Assembly (NCBI RefSeq): GCF_000418555.1
Contig: NZ_ATKM01000020.1
Location: 22,006 to 86,005, forward strand
Reading direction: 5' to 3'
Source of the DNA: Pseudomonas sp. P818
GTDB taxonomy: Bacteria > Pseudomonadota > Gammaproteobacteria > Pseudomonadales > Pseudomonadaceae
Length of the DNA stretch: 64,000 nucleotides
Shown here in pieces: positions 1 through 8,510 of the stretch. The notes below the pieces were generated by a model that was not told where the DNA came from, did no database searches, and worked only from the letters and a program-made list of their open reading frames with translations. Positions within the stretch are counted from its first letter, which is position 1. Each line of letters opens with the position of its first letter. The position numbers and the translations under genes are program-made.

Positions 1-83
1 TCGGTCGCGTACTCAAGTCCCTGGAAGAACAGGGCCTGGTGCACGTCAAGGGCAAGACCATGGTGGTGTTCGGCACGCGCTGA
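1..83 (+). CDS. vfr: Vfr/CRP-family transcription regulator, C-terminal end only
   Basis: Only the last 26 codons are in the window. The frame starting at base 3 reads GRVLKSLEEQGLVHVKGKT and ends FGTR before TGA. This is the end of the winged-helix DNA-binding domain of CRP, and the closing GKT-x-VV-x-GTR pattern is shared with E. coli Crp. In P. aeruginosa the cAMP-responsive virulence regulator Vfr lies convergent to trpC, as here. The identification rests on this short tail plus synteny; the cAMP-binding domain lies outside the window. Confidence 0.8.
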   Translation, partial: GRVLKSLEEQGLVHVKGKTMVVFGTR

Positions 84-96
84 ACCAGCCCAAAAG

Positions 97-124
97 AAAA
101 AGCCGGCTTGATAGCCGGCTTTTT
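97..124. terminator. Bidirectional terminator between vfr and trpC
   Basis: A 12-bp perfect stem (97-108 with 113-124: four A, then AGCCGGCT) closes on a 4-base TGAT loop. The A run on one side and T run on the other make it a rho-independent terminator in both directions. It sits between the convergent vfr and trpC ends. Confidence 0.85.
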
Positions 125-132
125 CATGCGTC

Positions 133-968
133 CTATTCGGGGTCGTTGCCGACCGCCGCAGCGCGGCCGCGCTCGGGAAAGAACAGGCGCTGCAATTCAC
201 TGCCCGGACTTTCCGCTCGCATAAAGGCTTCACCAACGAGGAAGGCGTAGACCTCGTTGATCTCCATCAGCTCAACGTCGGCGCGATTGAGAATGCCACT
301 CTCGGTGACCACCAAACGGTCACGCGGAATGCGTGGCAGCAGGTCGAGGGTGGTTTCCAGGCTGACATCGAAGGTGTGCAAGTTGCGGTTGTTGATACCC
401 ACCAGCGGCGTGTCCAGGGTATGCAGCGCACGCTCCAGCTCTTCGCCGTCATGCACCTCGACCAGCACGTCGAGGCCGACGTCCTTGGCCACGGAGGCCA
501 GTTCGGCCATACGCACGTCATCCAGACAGGACACAATCAGCAGCACGCAGTCGGCCCCCAGGGCGCGGGCTTCGACGATCTGGTAGGGATCGACCATGAA
601 GTCCTTGCGAATCACCGGCAGCGCACAGGCCGCACGGGCCTGCTGAAGATACTGGTCGGCGCCCTGGAAGAAATCGATATCGGTGAGCACCGACAGGCAG
701 GTGGCACCACCTGCCTCGTAGCTGCGGGCGATATCCGCCGGGACGAAGTCGGCGCGCAGCACGCCCTTGCTCGGCGACGCCTTCTTGATCTCTGCGATCA
801 CCGCCGGCTGTTTGCGCGCGGCTTGCTCCAGCAGGGCACGGGCAAAGCCACGCGGCGCGTCGGCGGCGCGGGCGGCCGCTTCCAGTTCGGCGAGGCTGAC
901 CTGGGCGCGGCGCGCGGCAACCTCCTCGAACTTACGGGCGACGATCTTCTCCAGTACGGTTGGCACGC

Positions 969-972
<4 letters not shown>
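133..972 (-). CDS. trpC: Indole-3-glycerol phosphate synthase
   Basis: Catalyses ring closure of CdRP to indole-3-glycerol phosphate in tryptophan synthesis; cytoplasmic TIM barrel. The 279-residue length is normal for the single-function Pseudomonas enzyme. The substrate-binding segment EIKKASPSKG is near residue 60 and the later NNRNL and VTESGI motifs are present. The start is GTG, overlapping the trpD stop in a GTGA arrangement with AGGAG upstream, so translation is probably coupled. It is the last gene of the trp operon and is followed by the hairpin shared with vfr. No PRAI (trpF) domain is fused, as expected for this genus. Confidence 0.96.
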
Positions 973-2011
<1,039 letters not shown>

Positions 2012-2015
<4 letters not shown>

Positions 2016-2608
2016 GCGCGCACGCCTCCGGTCTGCTTGAGGAAGTTGGCGAACAGTTCGTGGCCCTGCTCGGTGAGGATGGACTCGGGGTGGAACTGCA
2101 CGCCCTCGACGTTCAGGGTCTTGTGGCGCAGGCCCATGATCTCGTCGACCGAGCCGTCGTCATGCTGGGTCCAGGCGGTGATCTCCAGGCAGTCCGGCAG
2201 GGTTTCGCGCTTGACCACCAGAGAATGATAGCGGGTCACGGTGAGCGGGTTGTTCAGACCCGCGAACACGCCCTTGTCCGCATGGAACACCGGACTGGTC
2301 TTGCCGTGCATCACCTGGCGCGCACGCACCACGTCGCCGCCGTAGGCCTGGCCGATGCTCTGGTGGCCGAGGCAGACGCCGAGGATCGGCAACTTGCCGG
2401 CGAAATGCAGGATGGCCTCGATGGAGACCCCCGCCTCGGTCGGCGTGCACGGGCCGGGCGAGACGACGATGCGCTCGGGCTTCAGTGCTTCGATCTCGGC
2501 GATGCTCAGTTCGTCATTGCGGATCACGTGCACGTCGGCGCCCAGCTCACCCAGGTACTGCACGACGTTGTAGGTGAAGGAGTCGTAATTATCGATCATC
2601 AAAAGCAT
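2012..2608 (-). CDS. trpG: Anthranilate synthase component II (glutamine amidotransferase)
   Basis: Supplies ammonia from glutamine to TrpE. A class I amidotransferase of 198 residues: the nucleophile elbow GVCLGHQSIGQAYGG holds the catalytic Cys near residue 79, and the His-Glu pair is in QFHPES near residue 170. In Pseudomonas this subunit can also serve aminodeoxychorismate synthase; that is family knowledge, not visible here. It starts 13 bases after trpE and overlaps trpD by four bases. In P. aeruginosa trpE and trpG are separated by the R/F-pyocin cluster; here nothing is inserted. Confidence 0.96.
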
Positions 2609-2621
2609 GGTACGGCTCCTC

Positions 2622-4112
2622 TTATTCCTGGGCCTGGACGGCAGTCTGTTCGGCGAGCGCGACGGCGCGGAACATGGCGCGGCGCTTGTTCAGGGTTTCT
2701 TCCCACTCCAGGGCGGGCACCGAGTCGGCGACGATGCCGGCGCCGGCCTGCACGTGCAGCTCGCCGTCCTTGATCACCGCAGTACGGATGGCGATGGCTG
2801 TGTCCATGTTGCCGTTCCAGGCGTAGTAGCCGACTGCGCCGCCGTAGACGCCGCGCTTGACCGGCTCCAGCTCGTCGATGATTTCCATGGCGCGGATCTT
2901 CGGCGCGCCGGACAGGGTGCCGGCCGGCAGGATGGCGCGCAGCGCGTCCATCGCCGACAGCTCGGGTTTGAGCTGACCGGTGACGTTGGAGACGATGTGC
3001 ATGACGTTGGAATAGCGCTCGATGACCATCTTCTCGGTGAGCTTGACCGAGCCGATCTGCGACACGCGGCCGGTGTCGTTACGGCCCAGATCGATCAGCA
3101 TCAGGTGCTCGGCGATTTCCTTGGCGTCGGACAGCAGGTCGTCTTCCAGCGCCTTGTCCGCCTCCTCGCTGGCGCCGCGCGGACGCGTACCGGCGATGGG
3201 GCGCACGGTGACCAGACCATCCTCGACGCGCACCAGCACCTCGGGCGAGGAGCCGACCACATGGAAGTCGCCGAAGTTGAAGAAGTACATGTAAGGCGTC
3301 GGGTTGATGCAGCGTAGCGCGCGGTACAGGTCGATGGGCGCGGCCTTGAAGGGGATCGACATGCGCTGGGAGATCACCACCTGCATGCAGTCGCCGGCCA
3401 GAATGTATTCCTTGATCGAGCTGACCGCCGCCTCGTAGTCGCCCTGGTTGTAGCTGGAACGGAACACCGGTTCCTCGCCCAGCGGCGCGGACAGATCCAC
3501 GCCCAGGCGCGGGGTGATCGGCTGACGCAGTTTGTGCAGGATTTCGCGCAGGCGCGCATGGCCTTGCTCGAAGGCGTCCGGCTGAGCCGGATCGGCCAGA
3601 ACGATGCCGTGCATCTTGCCGGCCAGATTGTCGAACACCACCACCGCGTCGGACACCATCAGCAGGATGTCCGGCGTACCCAGTGCATCGGGATTAACGC
3701 CGGCAGCCAGCTTGGGCTCGACGTAACGCACACTGTCATAGCCGAAGTAACCCACCAGGCCGCCGTTGAAGCGCGGCAGGCCGGCGATGGTCGGTACCTT
3801 GTAGCGCGCCTTGAACTGCTCGACGAATTCCAGCGGGTCGGCACATTGGTGGCGCTCGACCTCGACGCCGTCGGTAGTGACCACCACGTCATGGCCATGC
3901 ACGCGCAGCACGGTGCGTGCCGGCAGGCCGATGATCGAGTAACGGCCCCACTTCTCGCCGCCCTGCACGGACTCGAGCAGGTAGGAGTTGGGCGCATCGG
4001 CCAGTTTCAGGTAGATGGACAGCGGCGTGTCGAAATCCACCAGGGTTTCGCAGGCCAGGGGAATGCGGTTATAGCCTTCGGCGGCTAAACGCAGGAATTC
4101 TTCATGGGTCAT
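2622..4112 (-). CDS. trpE: Anthranilate synthase component I
   Basis: Converts chorismate to anthranilate with TrpG. The protein has 496 residues and begins MTHEEFLRLAAEGYNRIPL. I chose the ATG at 4112 rather than the in-frame ATG at 4124 because it matches the known Pseudomonas TrpE N-terminus and has an AGG a few bases upstream. The feedback-inhibition element LLES lies near residue 45. The chorismate-binding core carries PIAGTRPRG, DLGRNDTGRVS and GTLSGAPKIRAMEII. It is the first gene of the contiguous trpEGDC operon, downstream of a Trp-containing leader peptide that suggests attenuation control. Confidence 0.96.
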   Translation of the reverse strand: MTHEEFLRLAAEGYNRIPLACETLVDFDTPLSIYLKLADAPNSYLLESVQGGEKWGRYSIIGLPARTVLRVHGHDVVVTTDGVEVERHQCADPLEFVEQFKARYKVPTIAGLPRFNGGLVGYFGYDSVRYVEPKLAAGVNPDALGTPDILLMVSDAVVVFDNLAGKMHGIVLADPAQPDAFEQGHARLREILHKLRQPITPRLGVDLSAPLGEEPVFRSSYNQGDYEAAVSSIKEYILAGDCMQVVISQRMSIPFKAAPIDLYRALRCINPTPYMYFFNFGDFHVVGSSPEVLVRVEDGLVTVRPIAGTRPRGASEEADKALEDDLLSDAKEIAEHLMLIDLGRNDTGRVSQIGSVKLTEKMVIERYSNVMHIVSNVTGQLKPELSAMDALRAILPAGTLSGAPKIRAMEIIDELEPVKRGVYGGAVGYYAWNGNMDTAIAIRTAVIKDGELHVQAGAGIVADSVPALEWEETLNKRRAMFRAVALAEQTAVQAQE

Positions 4113-4178
4113 GATCAGCCTCATGGCTCGGGAAAAACGGTCGGGTGCAAACGGGCCGCGCGCGGCGGCAGGACGAAA

Positions 4179-4223
4179 TCAGGCGCGCCAGCGCCAACGG
4201 GCCAGGGCCTTGATGACCTTCAT
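4179..4223 (-). CDS. trpL: Candidate trp leader peptide (attenuation)
   Basis: A 14-codon frame, MKVIKALARWRWRA, lies 66 bases upstream of trpE. Two Trp codons sit three and five codons before the stop, as in transcription-attenuator leaders. The frame also extends upstream to GTG codons at 4244 and 4247, which would add a third Trp. No strong Shine-Dalgarno precedes either start. The following RNA has alternative GC-rich pairings (GGCGC/GCGCC over the Trp codons, then palindromic GCCGCGCGCGGC) and a TTTTT run at about 4133-4137, but I could not draw one convincing terminator stem. Attenuation of trpE is reported for P. putida. Confidence 0.6.
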   Translation of the reverse strand: MKVIKALARWRWRA

Positions 4224-4337
4224 CCAGAGTTTGCAGCTAACCACCACGGTGCGATCTCGACAGGCGGGGGAATAAGAAGAGCGGCCAAGGTAGCAGCTAC
4301 ACGCCAAGCGCTGCAAGCGGGGCAAAGCGATAGCTGG

Positions 4338-4396
4338 GTAGGAGCGGATTTATCCGCGATCTCGATCGCCGGTTTCGCGGATAAATCCGCTCCTAC
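4338..4396. repeat. Pseudomonas REP pair, inverted
   Basis: Two copies of a 22-base REP-type unit (GTAGGAGCGGATTTATCCGC + GA) face each other around a 15-base centre, forming a long hairpin. The same unit occurs singly at 32509-32530, and a variant is at 34149-34170. It fills most of the 350-base gap between trpE and gph together with the trp leader and the element at 4416. Confidence 0.85.
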
Positions 4397-4415
4397 AAAT
4401 GCCCAATGGCAGGTC

Positions 4416-4446
4416 GTAGGGTGGACGACGCTTCACCCGTCCACCG
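4416..4446. repeat. Half copy of the GTAGGGTGGAC dispersed repeat
   Basis: GTAGGGTGGACGACGCTTCA followed by CCCGTCCACCG matches one arm of the longer inverted repeat at 10875-10959. It lies just downstream of gph and directly after the REP pair. Confidence 0.6.
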
Positions 4447-4475
4447 ACAAGCTCGCCTCGGTATCGCCATCCGCT

Positions 4476-5156
4476 CTACAGCAACTCGGCGAGGTTATCG
4501 ACCACCAGGTTCGGTTCTTCTTCGGCGATCGGGCGGCCATGGTTATAGCCGTAGCTCACCGCCACACAAGGTACGCCAGCAGCGCGGGCAGCCAGCACGT
4601 CGTTGCGCGAATCACCGACGAACAACGATTGCGCCGCCTCGACGCCTGCCAGATGCATCACCTGCAGCAGAGCAGCCGGATCGGGCTTCTGCTGCGGCAG
4701 GGTGTCGCCGCCGATGATCCAGCGAAAGTAGCCACCCAGGCCGACCTGCTCCAGCAACGGCGCGACGAAGCGCTCCGGCTTGTTGGTCACCACCGCCAGC
4801 TCCACGGCCGCCGTGCTCAAGGCTTCGAGCAGCTCGTGCACACCCGGGTAGAGTGCGGTCAGGTGATGACAGTCGGCGTAGATATCGAGAAAGCGCGCCA
4901 GCGCCTGCTCGGTTTGCGTTTCACTTACGCCTGCATGATCGATATCGTCAGCCAGGGCGCGACGCACCAGCACCCGCGCGCCATTGCCGACCCAGTCACG
5001 GACTTTTTCCACGCCAGCCGGCGGACGGCCCAGCTCGACCAGCATGCGGTCGACCGCTGCGGCCAAGTCAGGCACCGAGTCGATCAGGGTGCCGTCCAGG
5101 TCGAACATCACCAGGCGCGGCAGCTCGCCGCCGCACAGCGCGCGCAGCGGTTTCAT
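4476..5156 (-). CDS. gph: Phosphoglycolate phosphatase
   Basis: Dephosphorylates 2-phosphoglycolate, a product of DNA repair and oxidative chemistry. HAD superfamily, 226 residues. Motif I is FDLDGTLID with catalytic Asp19 and Asp21; motif II is TNKPERF; the Lys is in QQKPDPAALL; motif IV is FVGDSRND. The start overlaps the rpe stop by four bases, so rpe and gph are translationally coupled. The rpe-gph-trpE order is the same as in P. aeruginosa, though here the trp leader and repeats separate gph from trpE. Family identity is clear; the exact substrate is inferred from synteny. Confidence 0.93.
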   Translation of the reverse strand: MKPLRALCGGELPRLVMFDLDGTLIDSVPDLAAAVDRMLVELGRPPAGVEKVRDWVGNGARVLVRRALADDIDHAGVSETQTEQALARFLDIYADCHHLTALYPGVHELLEALSTAAVELAVVTNKPERFVAPLLEQVGLGGYFRWIIGGDTLPQQKPDPAALLQVMHLAGVEAAQSLFVGDSRNDVLAARAAGVPCVAVSYGYNHGRPIAEEEPNLVVDNLAELL

Positions 5157-5827
5157 CCACGCACCTGGGCCAGTTCGGCACGCATGGCGTCGATCACCGC
5201 TTTGTAGTCCGGCTGGTTGAAGATCGCCGAACCGGCAACGAAGGTGTCCGCGCCCGCCTCGGCGATCTCGCGGATGTTCTGCACGTTGACGCCACCGTCG
5301 ATCTCCAGGCGGATCTCGCGGCCGCTGGCGTCGATCAGTGCACGCGCTTCACGCAGCTTGTCGAGGGTACCGGGGATGAACTTCTGCCCGCCGAAGCCGG
5401 GGTTGACGCTCATCAAGAGGATCATGTCGACCTTGTCCATCACGTACTTGAGCACGTCCAGCGGGGTGGCCGGGTTGAACACCAGGCCGGCCTTGGCGCC
5501 ACCGGCCTTGATCAGCTGCAGCGAACGGTCGATGTGCTCGGAAGCTTCCGGGTGGAAGGTGATGTACGAAGCGCCAGCCTCGATGAAGTCACCGATGATG
5601 CGATCCACCGGCTTGACCATCAGGTGCGCGTCGATCGGCGCGGTGATGCCGTACTTGCGCAGCGCCGCGCAGACCATCGGGCCGATGGTCAGGTTGGGCA
5701 CATAATGGTTATCCATGACATCGAAGTGGACGATGTCCGCCCCGGCGGCGAGTACGTTGTCCACTTCCTCACCCAGGCGGGCGAAGTCGGCGGAAAGGAT
5801 CGACGGAGCGATGGCGAAGGGTTGCAT
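5153..5827 (-). CDS. rpe: Ribulose-phosphate 3-epimerase
   Basis: Interconverts ribulose 5-phosphate and xylulose 5-phosphate in the pentose phosphate pathway. A 224-residue TIM barrel with the family landmarks: APSILSADFARLGEE at the N-terminus, HFDVMDNHYVPN (metal/active-site Asp), DAHLMV, MSVNPGFGGQKFIP (phosphate loop) and EIDGGVN. First gene of the rpe-gph pair. The terminator at 5931-5960 separates it from the importer operon upstream, so it should have its own promoter in the short gap at 5828-5930. Confidence 0.97.
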   Translation of the reverse strand: MQPFAIAPSILSADFARLGEEVDNVLAAGADIVHFDVMDNHYVPNLTIGPMVCAALRKYGITAPIDAHLMVKPVDRIIGDFIEAGASYITFHPEASEHIDRSLQLIKAGGAKAGLVFNPATPLDVLKYVMDKVDMILLMSVNPGFGGQKFIPGTLDKLREARALIDASGREIRLEIDGGVNVQNIREIAEAGADTFVAGSAIFNQPDYKAVIDAMRAELAQVRG

Positions 5828-5930
5828 GGCGCACCTCTAAGGGCTTGGATCACGGTGGCGCGCATTGTAACGGTTGAAACGGTTGCTGGCAGCGCCGCCA
5901 AGACGGGCGCGCCAATTCGCCTCACAGCAA

Positions 5931-5960
5931 AAGGCCCCGCCGGTTTGCCGGCGAGGCCTT
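5931..5960 (-). terminator. Terminator of the ABC importer operon
   Basis: A 13-bp stem with one mismatch (AAGGCCCCGCCGG facing CCGGCGAGGCCTT). Read on the minus strand it is followed by TTTTGCTG. It lies 20 bases past the last permease gene. Confidence 0.8.
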
Positions 5961-5980
5961 GGTCTTGCAGTTGCGGTGGT

Positions 5981-6808
5981 TTATTCCGGCGTCGAAGTGC
6001 GCAGCTTCTCGCTACGCCCGCGCAGCCACTCCAAGGTCAGCAGCAGCAGGATGGAGAAGCCGATCAACAGTGTGGCGGCGGCGGCGATGGTCGGCGACAG
6101 GTTCTCGCGGATGCCACTGAACATCTGTCGCGGCAGGGTGGCCTGCTCGGGGCCGGCGAGGAACAGGGTCACCACCACTTCATCGAACGAGGTGGCGAAG
6201 GCGAACAGCGCTCCGGAGATCACCCCCGGCGCGATCAGCGGCAGGGTCACGCGGCGGAAGGTGGTCAGCGGCGAGGCGCCGAGGCTGGCGGCGGCGCGCA
6301 CCAGATTGTGGTTGAAGCCCTGCAGCGTGGCCGACACGGTGATGATGACGAAGGGCACGCCCAGTACCGCATGCACCAGAATCAGCGAGATGTAACTGTT
6401 GCCCATGCCCAGCGGCGCGAAGAACAGGTAGCTGGCGACACCGATGATCACCACAGGAACGATCATCGGCGAGATCAGCAGGCTCATCACCAGCGCCTTG
6501 CCGCGAAACTCGCCACGGGTCAGGCCGATGGCCGCCAGGGTGCCGAAGACCATGGCCAGCAGCGTCGCGGCCGGGGCGATGATCAGGCTGTTCTTCAGCG
6601 AACGCATCCAGTCGGCGGACATGAAGAAGTCTTCGTACCAGCGCAGCGAGAAGCCCTGCAGCGGGTAGACCAGGAAGGTGCCGGAGTTGAACGACAGCGG
6701 CACGATCACCAGCACCGGCAGGATCAGGAACAGCAGCACCAGGGCGCAGATGATACGCAGGCCGTAGTACCAGAGGCGCTCGACGGGTGACATGTAGGGG
6801 CTGAGCAT
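5981..6808 (-). CDS. agtD: ABC importer inner-membrane permease (PotC/AgtD type)
   Basis: Second permease of a polyamine/opine/amino-acid-type ABC importer, 275 residues with about six hydrophobic segments. The EAA loop that contacts the ATPase is RAAASLGASPLTTFRRVTLPLI, near residue 170. GGAG lies seven bases before the ATG. Last gene of the four-gene minus-strand operon; a 204-base repeat-containing gap separates it from the first permease. The symbol is by synteny with P. aeruginosa agtABCD (next to rpe-gph-trpE), which takes up GABA and 5-aminovalerate; substrate here is inferred only. Confidence 0.85.
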   Translation of the reverse strand: MLSPYMSPVERLWYYGLRIICALVLLFLILPVLVIVPLSFNSGTFLVYPLQGFSLRWYEDFFMSADWMRSLKNSLIIAPAATLLAMVFGTLAAIGLTRGEFRGKALVMSLLISPMIVPVVIIGVASYLFFAPLGMGNSYISLILVHAVLGVPFVIITVSATLQGFNHNLVRAAASLGASPLTTFRRVTLPLIAPGVISGALFAFATSFDEVVVTLFLAGPEQATLPRQMFSGIRENLSPTIAAAATLLIGFSILLLLTLEWLRGRSEKLRTSTPE

Positions 6809-6833
6809 GGCTGTGACTCCATTTAGCTTTTAG

Positions 6834-6981
6834 CTCCCCTCTACCGCTTGCGGGAGAGGGGCTGGGGGAGAGGGCGCTCTTCCTGCGCCATTCTCCCGAG
6901 TTCGGTTACCGAGAGGCGGTGGTGCCGAAACAAGCACCCTCTCCCGCCCTTCGGGCACCCTCTCCCATGAATGGGAGAGGG
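6834..6981. repeat. CCCTCTCCC/GGGAGAGGG inverted repeat between permease genes
   Basis: Several complementary tracts (CCCCTCT..GGGAGAGGGG, GGGGGAGAGGGC, CACCCTCTCCCGCCC, CCCTCTCCC-atgaat-GGGAGAGGG) can fold into one or more stable hairpins. The block fills the gap between agtC and agtD in the sense of transcription and could shape mRNA stability or cause partial termination. Confidence 0.65.
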
Positions 6982-7012
6982 TCATCAGATGGTCTGCTAC
7001 GCAGACCGCTTT

Positions 7013-8260
7013 TTAACCAAGCCTCAGCTTGCTGGCGCCGACCAGCCAGCTGTACACCACGTAGAGCACCAGGGTCGCAGCCAGCAGCAGGCCGCCGAGG
7101 GCCGTGGCCATGCCCCAGTTGATGGTGGTGTTGGTGTAGAAGGCGACGAAGTAGCTGATCATCTGGTCGTTCGGACTGCCCAGCAGCGCCGGGGTGATGT
7201 AGTAGCCGATGGACAGGATGAACACCAGCAGGCAACCGGCGCCGACACCGGCCAGGGTCTGCGGGAAATACACCCGCCAGAAACTGGCGAACGGATGGCA
7301 GCCAAGCGACACCGCCGCGCGCATGTAGCTGGGCGAGATGCCCTTCATCACGCTGTAGATCGGCAGGATCATGAACGGCAGCATGATGTGCACCATGGCC
7401 ACGTAAACACCGCTGCGGTTGAACACCAGCTGCAGGGGCTGCTCGATGATGCCCAGCGACATCAGCGCACTGTTGATCAATCCGCCCGACTGCAACAGCA
7501 CGATCCAGGCCGCCACCCGCACCAGAATCGAGGTCCAGAACGGCAGCAGCACCAGAATCATCAACAGGTTGCCGGAGCGGGTCGGCAGGTTGGCCAGCAG
7601 ATAGGCCAACGGATAGGCCAGCACCAGGCAGATGGCGGTGATCACCAGGCTCATCCAGAAGGTGCGGGCGAAGATGTCCAGATAGATGGCCTGATCCGGC
7701 GTGGCCTTGGCCAGTTCACCGAGATCGTCGATACGATGATCGAGCGCAGCCAGCAGGTAATAGGGAGTAACCGGCGAGGCGTTGCGGCGAATTACCTGCC
7801 AGTAGGCGGGATCGCCCCAGCGCTCGTCCAGGTCGAGGAAGGCCTCCTGGTACGACGCCGGCTCCTCGCGCAACGGCAGCTTGCGTGCGGTGCTGCTGAC
7901 CAGGCTGCGAAAGCCCGCCAGCTCCATGTTCAGGCGCTTGGAAAGATCGCCCAGGCTCTGGTTGCGGCGCGCCTCGACGATGTCGCTGGCAATGGCCTGG
8001 TACACCGACTCGTCCGGCAAGCCACGACCATCCCAGGCACTGATCGCCTCGACGGTGCGCGGCAGACTGCCGACCACTTCCGGGTTGTCGACGCTGCGCA
8101 GCAACAGGGCGCCGATGGGCAGCAGGAAGGTCAGCAGAAGGAACAGCAACAGCGGCAGGATCAGCGCCTTGGATTTCAGACGATTGAAACGCTCGGCACG
8201 GGCCAGACGCTGCTTCAGGCTCGGCCCGGGCAACTCGGTGGCAGGCAGTACGGCGGCCAT
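7013..8260 (-). CDS. agtC: ABC importer inner-membrane permease (PotB/AgtC type)
   Basis: First permease of the importer, 415 residues. The ATG at 8260 (MAAVLPATELPGP) has CGGAG eight bases upstream and is preferred over the upstream in-frame start. A first membrane segment lies near residues 35-60, then a periplasmic stretch of roughly 150 residues, then a block of about five segments. The EAA loop is RAAVSLGCHPFASFWRVYFPQTLAG. The extended N-terminal domain before the core makes it longer than PotB and is typical of this subfamily. It is separated from the binding-protein gene by a hairpin and a MITE-like repeat. Confidence 0.87.
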   Translation of the reverse strand: MAAVLPATELPGPSLKQRLARAERFNRLKSKALILPLLLFLLLTFLLPIGALLLRSVDNPEVVGSLPRTVEAISAWDGRGLPDESVYQAIASDIVEARRNQSLGDLSKRLNMELAGFRSLVSSTARKLPLREEPASYQEAFLDLDERWGDPAYWQVIRRNASPVTPYYLLAALDHRIDDLGELAKATPDQAIYLDIFARTFWMSLVITAICLVLAYPLAYLLANLPTRSGNLLMILVLLPFWTSILVRVAAWIVLLQSGGLINSALMSLGIIEQPLQLVFNRSGVYVAMVHIMLPFMILPIYSVMKGISPSYMRAAVSLGCHPFASFWRVYFPQTLAGVGAGCLLVFILSIGYYITPALLGSPNDQMISYFVAFYTNTTINWGMATALGGLLLAATLVLYVVYSWLVGASKLRLG

Positions 8261-8292
8261 GGACAACTCCGCAAGCAAGAAGAAAATTCAGA

Positions 8293-8316
8293 CGGCCCTG
8301 CCAGCAGGCAGGGCCG
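8293..8316 (-). terminator. Hairpin after the binding-protein gene, possible partial terminator
   Basis: A perfect 10-bp stem (CGGCCCTGCC with GGCAGGGCCG) on an AGCA loop, followed on the minus strand by TCTGAATTTTCTTC. Hairpins here often lower permease expression relative to the abundant binding protein; that role is inferred. Confidence 0.55.
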
Positions 8317-8328
8317 GATCGAGTCGCA

Positions 8329-8510
8329 GAACCTGTTCACGAGCTGGCGAGCTAGAGCGATGCAAGGCGCTACGTTAGTAACAGCCTTCGGCTGGTCAAA
8401 ACATGTGAGGAACGGTCGGAGTCGCGGGCGACTTTACGAGCTGTAAATGAGCATTCCGAACATGTTTTTAACGCAGCAGCGCCGACGCGCAGCAGGTCGT
8501 AAATAGGTTC
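8329..8510. mobile_element. MITE-like element with imperfect terminal inverted repeats
   Basis: A 182-base non-coding block bounded by GAACCTGTTCACGA and TCGTAAATAGGTTC, which pair at 12 of 14 positions as terminal inverted repeats. It has no open frame. It starts immediately after the stop codon of the binding-protein gene, inside the operon. I recall similar blocks in mendocina-group genomes, but copy number cannot be seen in this window. Confidence 0.6.
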
